A stretch of 64,000 nucleotides of DNA. Source: Bifidobacterium castoris (GTDB lineage Bacteria; Actinomycetota; Actinomycetes; Actinomycetales; Bifidobacteriaceae). Shown one piece after another: positions 37,221-45,521 of the stretch. Every line of letters starts with the position of its first letter. Position 1 is the first letter of the stretch. The DNA is taken from NCBI RefSeq assembly GCF_003952025.1, contig NZ_QXGI01000004.1, forward strand, positions 62,001 through 126,000. The letters are read 5' to 3'. The notes beneath the pieces are model-generated. The model was not told the DNA's origin. It did no database searches and worked only from the letters and a program-made list of their open reading frames with translations. The translations under genes and the position numbers were made by a program.

Positions 37221-38786
37221 GTGAACGAACAGACACCGCAGCCAATCGACCTCGACCCGACGATCGCGCGCTTCGCGCCAGCGGAGCGGGCTCAGGACCT
37301 CGGACGGACGCATTTCATCGGCATCGGCGGCGCCGGCATGTCCGTCCTCGCCGAGATGCTGCACGAGCAGGGCGTCGACGTCGACGGCTCGGACATGCGG
37401 GCGGGCGCGAAGACGGAACGCCTCACCGCGCTCGGCATCCCGGTGAGCATCGGCCAGCATGAGGACAACGTGCGCGGCGCGCAGGTCGTCGTCTACTCGA
37501 GCGCGATCAAGGCGGACAACCCGGAGATCGTCGCGGCCGCCGAGCAGGGTTCGCGGATCGTGCACCGCAGCGACATCCTCGCGCTGCTCATGCACGGGCG
37601 GCGCGCCGTCACCGTCGCCGGCGCGCACGGCAAGACGACGACGAGCTCGATGCTCGCCCATATCCTCACGCATGCCGGCTCCGGCTCGCTCGCCGACCCG
37701 AGCTACGCGATCGGCGCATCGATCCAGGGCCCCGACGGCTCGACGCTCGACGGAGGCCACGCCGGCGCCGGCGACGTGCTCGTCGCCGAGGCCGATGAAT
37801 CCGACGGCAGCTTCGCGAAGTACGCGCCGCATATCGCGATCGTCACGAACGCCGAACCCGACCACCTCGACCACTACGGCGATGCCGACGCCTACCACGC
37901 CGCCTTCGTCGACCACCTCGGCCACGCGCGCGGCGCGATCGTCGTATGCGCCGACGACGCGAACGCGCTCGCCGTGCTGCGCCGGCTCGACCCGGCGACG
38001 GCGGCGCACGCGGTCGCCTACGGCACGGCGGCGCGCGAGGACGTCGGCGAGCTCAACGGCGCGCGCTATGTGCGCATCGCCGCCGAGACGGAGCACGCCG
38101 GCGACGGCGCCGAACGTTTCGCGCTCGAGATGCCCGCAAGCGTCGCCGAAGGACGGCCGTACTCCGGCGACGGCGATGCGGGGACCGTGACCGTGCCGGT
38201 GACGCTCGCCGTGCCCGGGCTGCACAACGCGAGGAACGCGACGGCCGCGATCGTCGCCGCGACATTGCTCGGCATGGATCCGCATCAGGCCGTCGAAGCC
38301 GTCTCGACCTTCCTGGGCGCCGCCCGCAGGTTCCAGATCCGCGCGCAGGTCGGCGGCGTGACCGTCGTCGACGACTACGCGCACCATCCGACCGAGATCG
38401 CCGCGCTGCTCGACGCGGCGCGCCGCCGCTACCCGGAGGCGACGATCCACGTGCTCTTCCAGCCGCATCTGTTCTCCCGCACGAAGTTCTTCGCGAAGGA
38501 GTTCGCCGACGCGCTCGGATCGGCGGACGACGTCATCGTCACCGGCGTCTTCCCGGCGCGTGAGAGGCAGCAGGACTTCCCGGGCGTGGGCGCGGCGACG
38601 ATCGCCGGCATGGCCGGCGCGGATACGCCGATCGACGTCGAGGAGCATATGGAGACGGCGGCGCAGATGATCGCGATGCGCGCGAAGCCGGGCGACGTGG
38701 TCTTCACGGTCGGCGCCGGCGACATCACGAAGATGGCGCCGGTCATCGCGCACGTGCTCGAGGCGCACGCCGGCAAGGACGACTGA
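37221..38786 (+). CDS. murC: UDP-MurNAc:L-alanine ligase
   Basis: MurC adds L-alanine to UDP-MurNAc, the first of the peptide-stem ligations. The 521 residues show HFIGIGGAGMSVLAEML, ATP loop VAGAHGKTTTSSML, VAEADESDGSF, ITNAEPDHLDHY-like VTNAEPDHLDHYG, and VVDDYAHHPTEI. GTG 37221 is chosen because AGGAG lies 12 nt upstream; ATG 37197 in the same frame is the alternative but has no ribosome site. The stop shares one base with the ftsQ start. Confidence 0.94.
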   Translation: MNEQTPQPIDLDPTIARFAPAERAQDLGRTHFIGIGGAGMSVLAEMLHEQGVDVDGSDMRAGAKTERLTALGIPVSIGQHEDNVRGAQVVVYSSAIKADNPEIVAAAEQGSRIVHRSDILALLMHGRRAVTVAGAHGKTTTSSMLAHILTHAGSGSLADPSYAIGASIQGPDGSTLDGGHAGAGDVLVAEADESDGSFAKYAPHIAIVTNAEPDHLDHYGDADAYHAAFVDHLGHARGAIVVCADDANALAVLRRLDPATAAHAVAYGTAAREDVGELNGARYVRIAAETEHAGDGAERFALEMPASVAEGRPYSGDGDAGTVTVPVTLAVPGLHNARNATAAIVAATLLGMDPHQAVEAVSTFLGAARRFQIRAQVGGVTVVDDYAHHPTEIAALLDAARRRYPEATIHVLFQPHLFSRTKFFAKEFADALGSADDVIVTGVFPARERQQDFPGVGAATIAGMAGADTPIDVEEHMETAAQMIAMRAKPGDVVFTVGAGDITKMAPVIAHVLEAHAGKDD

Positions 38787-40204
38787 TGGCCGGGCGCAGC
38801 GTCAGATCATCGTCGGACGGCACGGACGGCGGCACGCGCAGGAGGGCGTCGGGCGGGGCGTCCGGCGCGCATGAAGGCGGCCGCGGGCGCACGATCTCGT
38901 CGCATCGGGACGGGACCGCCGATGCGACGCAACGCGGACGCGTCCGCAGGTCGTCGTCCGGCGCGGCTTCCGTGGCCGGCGCGACGTCCGATTCGGCGTC
39001 GAAGCGCAGCGGCGACGCGAGACGATCCAAGGATCCGGAATCGCCGTCGCCGAAGACGGGGGAGCATCGCTTCCCGGTCGGGACGCCGTCGTCGCGACCG
39101 CGCGTCGCGTCGAACACGGGCGCGCGGCATGACGGTGCACGTACCGTGTCGTCGGGGTCGGCGTCGTCGGCGGCGACGGAGAGGAACGCGGCCGCGCCGC
39201 GCCCGGCCGCGACGGCGCCGTCGAAGCGGGGGCGACGCGGCGGACGGTCGCTCGTCGCGCGGATGCGAGGGCTGCTGCCGAAACGCGGCGGCCAGACGAC
39301 GCAGGTGCGCCGCACACGCATCGTCGACGAGCCGGTCAGCAGAAGCGAGCCGGGATCCTTCGTCGATGCCAACAACATGCGCAGCGAGGACATCGTCGCG
39401 AAGACGCTCAGGCAGACCGCAGGCGCCGTCGGCGTGGCGACGCGCCCGAAGGTCGTCGACTTCACGAAACGGCAGAAGGAGCGTCGTCGCGCGAACCTGC
39501 GGCAGACAGTGACGCGCGTCGCGGCCGCCGTCGGCGCGATCGCCGTCGTCGCGGCCATCGTCTGGCTGCTGTTCTTCTCACCGGTGTTGCGGCTCAATCC
39601 GGACAGGATCGCCGTGTCGGGCGCGAACCAGTGGGTGAGCGAGCAGCAGATCATGACGATCGCGCGCGGACAGGCCGGCAAATCGCTGCTGCTCGTCTCG
39701 GACGGGGCCGTCGAGGAGCAGCTGTCGCAGATTCCCGGCGTCTCCTCGGCACAGGCGACGAAGCGGTTCCCGAACGGGCTCGACGTGCACGTCGAGGCGC
39801 AGCGTCCCGCGGCGATGCTGCGCGTCAAAGGAGGAGACACGCTCACGGCCGTCGACAACAAGGCGCGCGTGCTCAACGCCGTCGACGCGAAGTCGGTGAA
39901 AGGCATCCCCGTCATCGACGTGGACTCGGTCGATGACGCCGTCGGAAGCCGTGCGCTGCAGTCGGCCGTCGTCATCCTCGATGCGTTCCCGGAAGGGTGG
40001 CGCACGGACGTCACCGCTGTGAACGCGCCGACGCAGGATTCGATCACGACGACCTTCGCGAACGGCATCACCGTCGTTTGGGGCGACGACACCGACCTCA
40101 AGCTCAAGATGGCGATCGCGGACAAGATCATGAACGACCCGAAGGTCATCGGCGACAAAAAGCAGATCAACGTCTCCGCGCCGAATCGGCCGATCATCAA
40201 GTAG
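38786..40204 (+). CDS. ftsQ: Divisome protein FtsQ with long cytoplasmic tail
   Basis: A 472-residue bitopic protein. About the first 240 residues form an Arg/Ser/Gly/Ala-rich disordered tail. One transmembrane segment follows at about residues 247-268 (VAAAVGAIAVVAAIVWLLFF). The POTRA domain comes next (DRIAVSGANQWVSEQQIM ... GVSSAQATKRFPNGLDVHVEAQRP) and then the FtsQ beta domain. FtsQ links early and late divisome proteins. It is the last gene of the cluster. The long tail is unusual compared with about 60 residues in many bacteria. Confidence 0.92.
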   Translation: MAGRSVRSSSDGTDGGTRRRASGGASGAHEGGRGRTISSHRDGTADATQRGRVRRSSSGAASVAGATSDSASKRSGDARRSKDPESPSPKTGEHRFPVGTPSSRPRVASNTGARHDGARTVSSGSASSAATERNAAAPRPAATAPSKRGRRGGRSLVARMRGLLPKRGGQTTQVRRTRIVDEPVSRSEPGSFVDANNMRSEDIVAKTLRQTAGAVGVATRPKVVDFTKRQKERRRANLRQTVTRVAAAVGAIAVVAAIVWLLFFSPVLRLNPDRIAVSGANQWVSEQQIMTIARGQAGKSLLLVSDGAVEEQLSQIPGVSSAQATKRFPNGLDVHVEAQRPAAMLRVKGGDTLTAVDNKARVLNAVDAKSVKGIPVIDVDSVDDAVGSRALQSAVVILDAFPEGWRTDVTAVNAPTQDSITTTFANGITVVWGDDTDLKLKMAIADKIMNDPKVIGDKKQINVSAPNRPIIK

Positions 40205-40232
40205 CCGCGCGGGCAGCCGGCCGGCCGACGAC

Positions 40233-40544
40233 TCGCGTCCCGCCGCGCGCATTCGTGCGCTGTGCGGGACGCAGGGGCGGCTGTGTGCGGCTCGGGCTGC
40301 GTATGCGTGCGCGGTATGTGACATTGGGATGATTGGGTGCGACTCAGATTGCGTATGCATACGCTGGTCGGGATGGCGGCGGTCCGGTGTCCGGCTCGGA
40401 TTGCGTACGTGTGCGCGGACCAGGACGCTGGGGAGGCTGTGTGCGACTCAGAGTGCGTATGCGTGCGCGGACTAAGATGTTGGGGCGCACGTCTGCGACT
40501 TGGGCTGCGTACGCATGCGCTGGATGGGACGCTGGGGCGCGAGG
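40233..40544 (+). repeat. Tandem array of six degenerate 52-bp repeats (array A)
   Basis: Six head-to-tail units recur with an exact 52-bp period. The conserved (G)GAC-type anchor falls at 40269, 40321, 40373, 40425, 40477 and 40529. The core TGCGTATGCGTGCGC (variants such as TGCGTACGTGTGCGC) starts at 40298, 40350, 40402, 40454 and 40506. A second block reads GGGACGCTGGGG. Units differ at many positions but indels are absent. No open gene fits. The same family occurs at 60809-61222. From 40545 to 40781 nothing else is recognised. Confidence 0.85.
40235..40272 (+). terminator. Possible terminator after ftsQ
   Basis: GCGTCCCGC (40235-40243) pairs with 40264-40272, and a shorter GCGC stem lies inside the loop. 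It starts 30 nt after the ftsQ stop and overlaps the first unit of the 52-bp array. Confidence 0.4.
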
Positions 40545-40781
40545 GAGAGGAGATATCCTTGGGCCGGCAGAGGCCATGCGTGTACCCATCTGTGTACCTA
40601 AAACGTAGGTTTCAGGTCCGATCTTCGAAGTGCGGATACTGGTACGACGCGGATAGTGGACGGTTGTGGAGCTGATGGTAATCGAAACGGTATCGAGCAC
40701 CTGGTAATCGCACATGCGGACGCGGACGGGCGGCGGGAAGGGGTCTGCATGGGGCGAACTGTGCTGATGGCGTTGTCGGGC

Positions 40782-40810
40782 TTGCCGATTCAGGACGGTC
40801 GTGTTATATT
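40782..40810 (+). promoter_or_regulatory. Promoter of tmRNA
   Basis: TTGCCG (40782-40787) and TATATT (40805-40810) are separated by 17 bp, the best sigma-70-type promoter in the window. The mature RNA begins 58 nt further on, which leaves a 5' leader to be trimmed. Confidence 0.75.
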
Positions 40811-40867
40811 GAGAAGTCCGGTTTGGTGAGGCCGCGAGGCTCATCGCCGGAGTTTGATAATTCAAGA

Positions 40868-41267
40868 GGGGCCGATTTGGTTTCGACGGTGATCTGTTCG
40901 CTTCGGAGAAGCGTGCCGAGAATGTAGAGTCCGCTCGTGATGTGCTCTGCAATTTAAATTAAGTGCTAAATCTAACCGCACTGAGTTCGCTCTCGCTGCC
41001 TGATTTTCAACGTAATCAGATCTAATCCAGCGAGCGTGGCTCCGTCCGCTCTCCCGGGTCTTCGGGGAGAGGTCGGGCGTCGTTAGAGGACTTGCCTACG
41101 TCACTGAACCGCAGGGTGACGTGGGGACTTTGACTGTGGCTAGGCTCGCCATCAGTCGTCTGCGACATTGATGGGGGCCGAAAAACCACCCCAGTGGTCA
41201 GCAGACTACGCACGTAGAAGTACGAGGGTACGGTCACCGGACCGGGGTTCAATTCCCCGCGGCTCCA
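40868..41267 (+). ncRNA. ssrA: Transfer-messenger RNA (tmRNA)
   Basis: tmRNA rescues stalled ribosomes and tags the nascent protein for proteolysis. The 5' end GGGGCCGATTTGGTTTCGACGG and the 3' end GGTTCAATTCCCCGCGGCTCCA form the tRNA-like domain; the acceptor pairs GGGGCC with GGCTCC and CCA is not fully encoded. The tag reading frame starts with GCT at 40965 and stops at TGA 41001-41003, giving AKSNRTEFALAA. Pseudoknot-forming GC stems follow. Length is about 400 nt. A hairpin terminator lies 6 nt beyond the 3' end. Confidence 0.97.
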
Positions 41268-41272
41268 CGGAT

Positions 41273-41300
41273 GAAAACCCGCCAGCAATGGCGGGTTTTC
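41273..41300 (+). terminator. Terminator of tmRNA
   Basis: GAAAACCCGCCA (41273-41284) pairs with 41289-41300, 4-nt loop, with TTTT on the 3' side; the A run on the other side lets it also serve the convergent gene at 41350. Confidence 0.85.
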
Positions 41301-41349
41301 TTGTATTCGCAACGGTTCGTGCCGTCCGCGCCGTGCGACGCGGCTTCAT

Positions 41350-41781
41350 TCACTTCGCGTTGATGCGCTGCCGGTTCGCCATCGCCAGTTCGCCCAGATA
41401 GCGGTAGATCGGCGCGATGTCGAACTTGCGCGGGAACTCGAGCGTGATCTCGTCGAGCGTCTCCGTACCGGTCTTGCGCTGATAGACGTCCTTGAGATAC
41501 GTGATGTTGATCTCGCTGTCGTCGGCGATCGCGCCGGCCGTCTCCACCTCGACGTCGACGATCGCGTCGAGATGGATCGTCTTGTAACGCGCCTTCGCGC
41601 CGGTCGCGCCCTGCTTGTCGATGAAGATGATGCGCATGTTCGTGAACACGACGGCGTCACGGATCAGCTGATACCCGTTCGTGATCTGCTCGCCGTTGAA
41701 CAGGAACGGCCCGTACTGCTGCATGAGCTGGTCGTTGCTGACCTGCTGCAGGTTGCCGGCGAATGCGTTGAATAATCCCAT
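41350..41781 (-). CDS. PH-domain-like protein
   Basis: A 143-residue soluble protein with the pattern of bacterial PH-like domains: GPFLFNGEQITNGYQLIRDAVVFTNMR (split by function: a first strand pair then VFTNMRIIFIDKQG), TIHLDAIVDVEVETAG, and a C-terminal helix FDIAPIYRYLGELAM. Such proteins are common in Firmicutes and actinobacteria and have no established enzyme activity. It converges on tmRNA. The next gene upstream is 229 nt away on the same strand, so it is probably its own unit. Confidence 0.8.
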   Translation of the reverse strand: MGLFNAFAGNLQQVSNDQLMQQYGPFLFNGEQITNGYQLIRDAVVFTNMRIIFIDKQGATGAKARYKTIHLDAIVDVEVETAGAIADDSEINITYLKDVYQRKTGTETLDEITLEFPRKFDIAPIYRYLGELAMANRQRINAK

Positions 41782-42010
41782 GGTCACCTCGATGATGGTC
41801 GATTGGTCGGTTGGTGTTCCGTGACGCCGCCCGCGATGTGGGGCGCGGTCACGTATGTTGAAATGCGAAGAGCGCGCCGTCCCGTATTCGCGAAGGTCAC
41901 GTGATTCGCAGACGTCACGCGGCATGTCACCCGTCGTGTGACGTCTGCGGAGCGGTGGTCCGGGCACGGCGGCGAGCCGTGGTGCGATGCGCACGTATGC
42001 GCGCCACCGG

Positions 42011-42439
42011 TCAGATCTGGTAGCCGTTCTTCTCGTAGTACTGCGGCGAATAGCCGAACGTCGCGTAGAGCAGTCCGGGCAACGTGACGGCGGCCGCGCG
42101 CTGCACGGCCTCGTCCTTGACGTCGCCGCCGTCGGGGCCGACGACGTCCCAGCGGAAGACGCTCGCATCGCTCGCGTAGCGTGTGCGCATGTACGACTTG
42201 AGCCACGGCTTCGAGACGAACATGACGAGGTAGGGGACCTCGCGTTCGAGCAGCGCCTGCACGTCGGCGTCAGGCATCTCGTCGCCCTTCTGCGTGAAGA
42301 CGATCGTGCCGCCGCCGTCATAGGCTTTGATTGAGATGTCGAGCTTGACGAGGTCCCATGCGCGTGCGCCCGCGTACGATAGCGACGTCAGGCAGTCGTC
42401 CTTCTTGAATGCGTCAAGCATATCCGTCAGTTGCGTCAT
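42011..42439 (-). CDS. Hypothetical protein
   Basis: A 142-residue soluble protein beginning MTQLTDMLDAFKKDDCL, preceded by a GAAAGGAT ribosome site on the minus strand. It is mixed alpha/beta with no motif I recognise; TFGYSPQYYEKNGYQI ends the chain. Codon use matches the rest of the genome. It lies upstream of the PH-like gene on the same strand with a 229-nt gap. Upstream, 42440-42755 holds no gene or clear site apart from GC-rich inverted repeats too weak to call. Confidence 0.7.
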   Translation of the reverse strand: MTQLTDMLDAFKKDDCLTSLSYAGARAWDLVKLDISIKAYDGGGTIVFTQKGDEMPDADVQALLEREVPYLVMFVSKPWLKSYMRTRYASDASVFRWDVVGPDGGDVKDEAVQRAAAVTLPGLLYATFGYSPQYYEKNGYQI

Positions 42440-42775
42440 ATCGATCCTTTCTCGCGGCCGTTGGGCGTGCCGGGCGCACGTCTGCGCTCAACGATACACC
42501 GTTTCCCGCGGCGCGCCATGTTCCCTCGCGCGGCCGCGCGCGATACCGGCGCCGATGTTTCCGAACGATGTGCTCCGGCAAATGGTTGGCATGCGCCGAA
42601 ATCGTTTCGTAATCGTGGGGGAGCGCGCCGGAAACCCAACGTTCGGCTGCGCGAAACCCGGCGTTTTTAGCGTGGTTGCTGTCTGCAGCTCACCTATGGC
42701 CGTTGCCGGCACGTCGTAGATGGGGTTCGTTGAGTGAAGTCGTTTCCGTGCGGACGTGAAGAGAGAGGCAACCAT

Positions 42776-45350
42776 ATGCTTGTGCATGGCAGGTTCGCGA
42801 TTCCAATGCATTCCAACGGCGGGCGTCGGCGCGCTGGCGATGTGCGCGTCGCTCGGCGCGTTCGGCGCCCACGCCGCGTTCGCCGACACCACCTACAGCG
42901 CGGCCGCGGCCACGGCGCCGAACGTCGTGACGAACGGCGTCATCCCCGCCGGCGCGCTGAGTGTCGTCAACTTCCACCCGGTATGGGGAGACAAGGAAGC
43001 GAACAAGGCGAGCATGCTCAAGTGCATCGACGAGGCGCACGCCGCCGGCGTTAGGATGATCGTGTTCCCGGAGATGGCGCTCACCAGCTACGTCTCGTCA
43101 AGCGACCCGGACTCCGCCGCGTATAGGATGGCCATGTCCCAGTCCGAGACGATCTCCAGCCCGACCACCCGCGAACTCGCCGACAAGGCCGCCGCATACG
43201 GCATGTGGGTCGTCTTCGGCACGTCGGAGCGCATCCCGGGGGACGCCGACCACACGTACAACTCTGCGCTCGCCGCGTCCCCGGACGGCAAGGTCGTCAG
43301 CTACCAGAAGATCGCGCCGGTGGAGGGCTCGTGGGCGACGCCCGGCACGACGCCGGCGCTGCTGCAGACCGAATGGGGCCTGGCGGGCTTGAGCTTCTGC
43401 TACGACACCTGCGAATCCGGAGATCGAACGCTACTACGCCGCGCAGGGCGCGGGCATCCTCATCAATCCGACCGCTACCTCCCGCAGCTACCGCGACATC
43501 GACGGCGACGGCGTCAAGGACGGCAAGGGATGGGAATGGTATTAACCGCAACCGTCTCGAATCGATTGCGTCGGGCGACGGCCTCGTCATCGCCTCCGCC
43601 GATCTCGTCGGCGCCAACGGCTGCCCCGGACGGCGACGGCAAGCGGCCCTACGATTTCCCCGGCGGCAGCGTCATCGTGCGCGGTTCCGCCTACTACTCC
43701 GCCGCCCAGAACGCCGACGGCTCGCTCATCGTCGGCACGGAAGGCGCATTGGCGAACTCGAAGGACCTGCGGGTGAGCTATCCGTCGACGACGCGCGTCG
43801 CCAACGATTCCCATCCTGACTACTACGCCAAGTGGTACGCCGAACTCGCGGACAAGCAGGAATCGGGCACATCGCTGAGCAACTACTACGGTCCCGAGGA
43901 CGGTCCGCGCGTCGCCGTCGCCAACGTCGCCGGCGTGTGGGCGGACAAGCAGGCGAACGTCGACATGATGGTCCGATACGCCGAACAGGCCGCGGCCGAC
44001 GACGTCGACCTGCTCGTGTTCCCGGAGACCGTGCTCACCGGCTACGACAGCACCGATCCGAAGGACGACGCGAACGCGCACAGCGCGAACGCCGACGTCA
44101 ACCGTGCGCTGGCGGCGAGCGATGACTACATGCAGGTGCTGCTCGCCGAAAAGGTCAAGGGCGCCGACGGCGACGACACGCGCGGCGTGTCGGTCAGGAC
44201 GATGGCGGACACGGCGAAGCGGCTCGGCATGTACATCGTGTTCGGCTTGCCGGAAATGCCCGACGGCGGCCCGATCGCCGACGCCGACGGCGTGAGGAAG
44301 GTCTACAATTCGGCCGCCGTCGTCTTCCCGGACGGCCACACCGAATCGTTCCAGAAGATGCACCGCGCCGGACAGGAGAAGCAGGTCTGGTCGGTGCCGG
44401 GGAACACGCCGCGCATCTTTGAGATGCCGGAATTCACCGGCTCCGACGGCGGTGCGCTCAAAGCCGGCATCAGCAGCATCTGCCGCGACGGCCATTTCTA
44501 TCCCGAACTCGGCCGCTACTATGCGGCGAGCGGCGCCGAACTGCTCATCCATCCGACCGCCACGACCGGCGACCCGTGGTACCGTGAATCGCGCATCGGC
44601 AGCTACACCGACAGCGACGGGCTCGCAGCCGTCACCGCGAACCTGTGGGGACAGGACGGATATCCGCTCGACGCGGACGGTAATCCGATCTACTCGGTGG
44701 ACGCGAACGGCGACACGGTCAGTTCCGGCAAGGAGATCAAAGGCTACAACTACATGGGCGTCGGGCGGGACGCTTTCCGTTCGAGGAGCCTGATTATCAC
44801 CGCATGGGATGGCAAGGACGGCACACCCTTCGACTACGCGACCGGATCGGCGCTCGACACTTCCGGCACCGGCGGCAGCGCGACGCCGCAGATCACGAAG
44901 GACTGGGCGTTTGGTGGCCGCGGCGAAGGACGCGCTCAATGCGGCCTACGACGCGTTGACGCCGGCGACCACGGAGCAGGCGCCCGGCGACGGGCCGACG
45001 GGGGGACGGACGATGTACTCGCCAAGGACGCGAACGGCAACGGGAACGGAGGCGCTGCAACGCCTGACGAACCGCTCTCCTCCGATAAGACGGGCGCCGA
45101 TGGCTCGGCCGGGGCCGATGCCTCCGCCGCGGGAAAAGACGGTGCGACGCGGACGCCGCTGTCCACCATCGGTTTGCCGGTCGTGGCCTTCGTGGCGCTC
45201 GCCATCGCCGTCTCCGGAGCCGTCATGCCCATGCCCGTTGTCGCCGGCCCGTTGGGAAAGTGGAGGTTCGGGTCGTATCTGCGATTTTGGGGTGGGGGCT
45301 TTCGGAAAGCGGTCATTGATCCGTGCGGTTCTTATCGTTTTTGTGCGTAA
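42776..45350 (+). pseudogene. Secreted two-domain nitrilase-family hydrolase, frameshifted
   Basis: The product would be a secreted protein with two carbon-nitrogen hydrolase (nitrilase) domains and a C-terminal membrane anchor. A signal-peptide-like stretch ends AHAAFA before DTTYS. Domain 1 has the Glu-Lys-Cys triad in IVFPEMALTSY, SYQKIAPVEG and LSFCYDTCE; domain 2 in LVFPETVLTGY, SFQKMHRAG and SSICRDGHF. The frame changes near 43413, at 43545 (TAA in the second frame), near 43622, near 44910 and near 45000; conserved text such as ERYYAAQGAGILINPTATS appears in other frames. The best ribosome site (GAGAGG) precedes ATG 42776, which is itself out of frame with the signal peptide. The 3' end runs into a 141-bp palindromic element that supplies the stop. 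Decay or local sequence error are both possible. Confidence 0.75.
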
Positions 45351-45415
45351 ATCGCACAGATCGGGGCTTTCAGCGAGGGGGTGCGCGAGGACACCCACTC
45401 CAAAATCGCAGATAC
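45275..45415. repeat. 141-bp palindromic element, copy 1
   Basis: The ends are imperfect terminal inverted repeats of about 25 nt, starting GTATCTGCGATTTTGG on both strands. An inner block (GTGCGGTTCTTATCG ... CGCACAG) can form a second hairpin. Copy 2 at 48128-48268 has the same length and about three quarters identical bases. No coding capacity fits, so it looks like a small non-autonomous mobile element. It covers the 3' end of the nitrilase gene. No target duplication was identified. Confidence 0.8.
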
Positions 45416-45521
45416 GGCTCCAGGATGCTTTTTGTACGCATACGCAATCTGGGTAACAAAGAGGACAGCAAGATGAAGTCGCTGGTAAAATCAGAACGCT
45501 CGGGCAGAGGAGGAGACCCCG

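Noticed and set aside
40233-40544. Possible CRISPR array
   Set aside because: Units are contiguous and degenerate along their whole length; there are no unique spacers, identical repeats or cas genes.
40344-40952. Minus-strand open frame of about 200 codons overlapping array A and the tmRNA 5' end
   Set aside because: It overlaps a certain RNA gene and repeats and has no recognisable protein features.
41240-41267. tmRNA 3' end as an att site with a distal duplicate
   Set aside because: No second copy of the 3' end sequence and no integrase were found in the window.
43205-43819. Separate small gene within the nitrilase region
   Set aside because: Part of it is the nitrilase sequence in a shifted frame, the rest is out-of-frame translation; there is no ribosome site.
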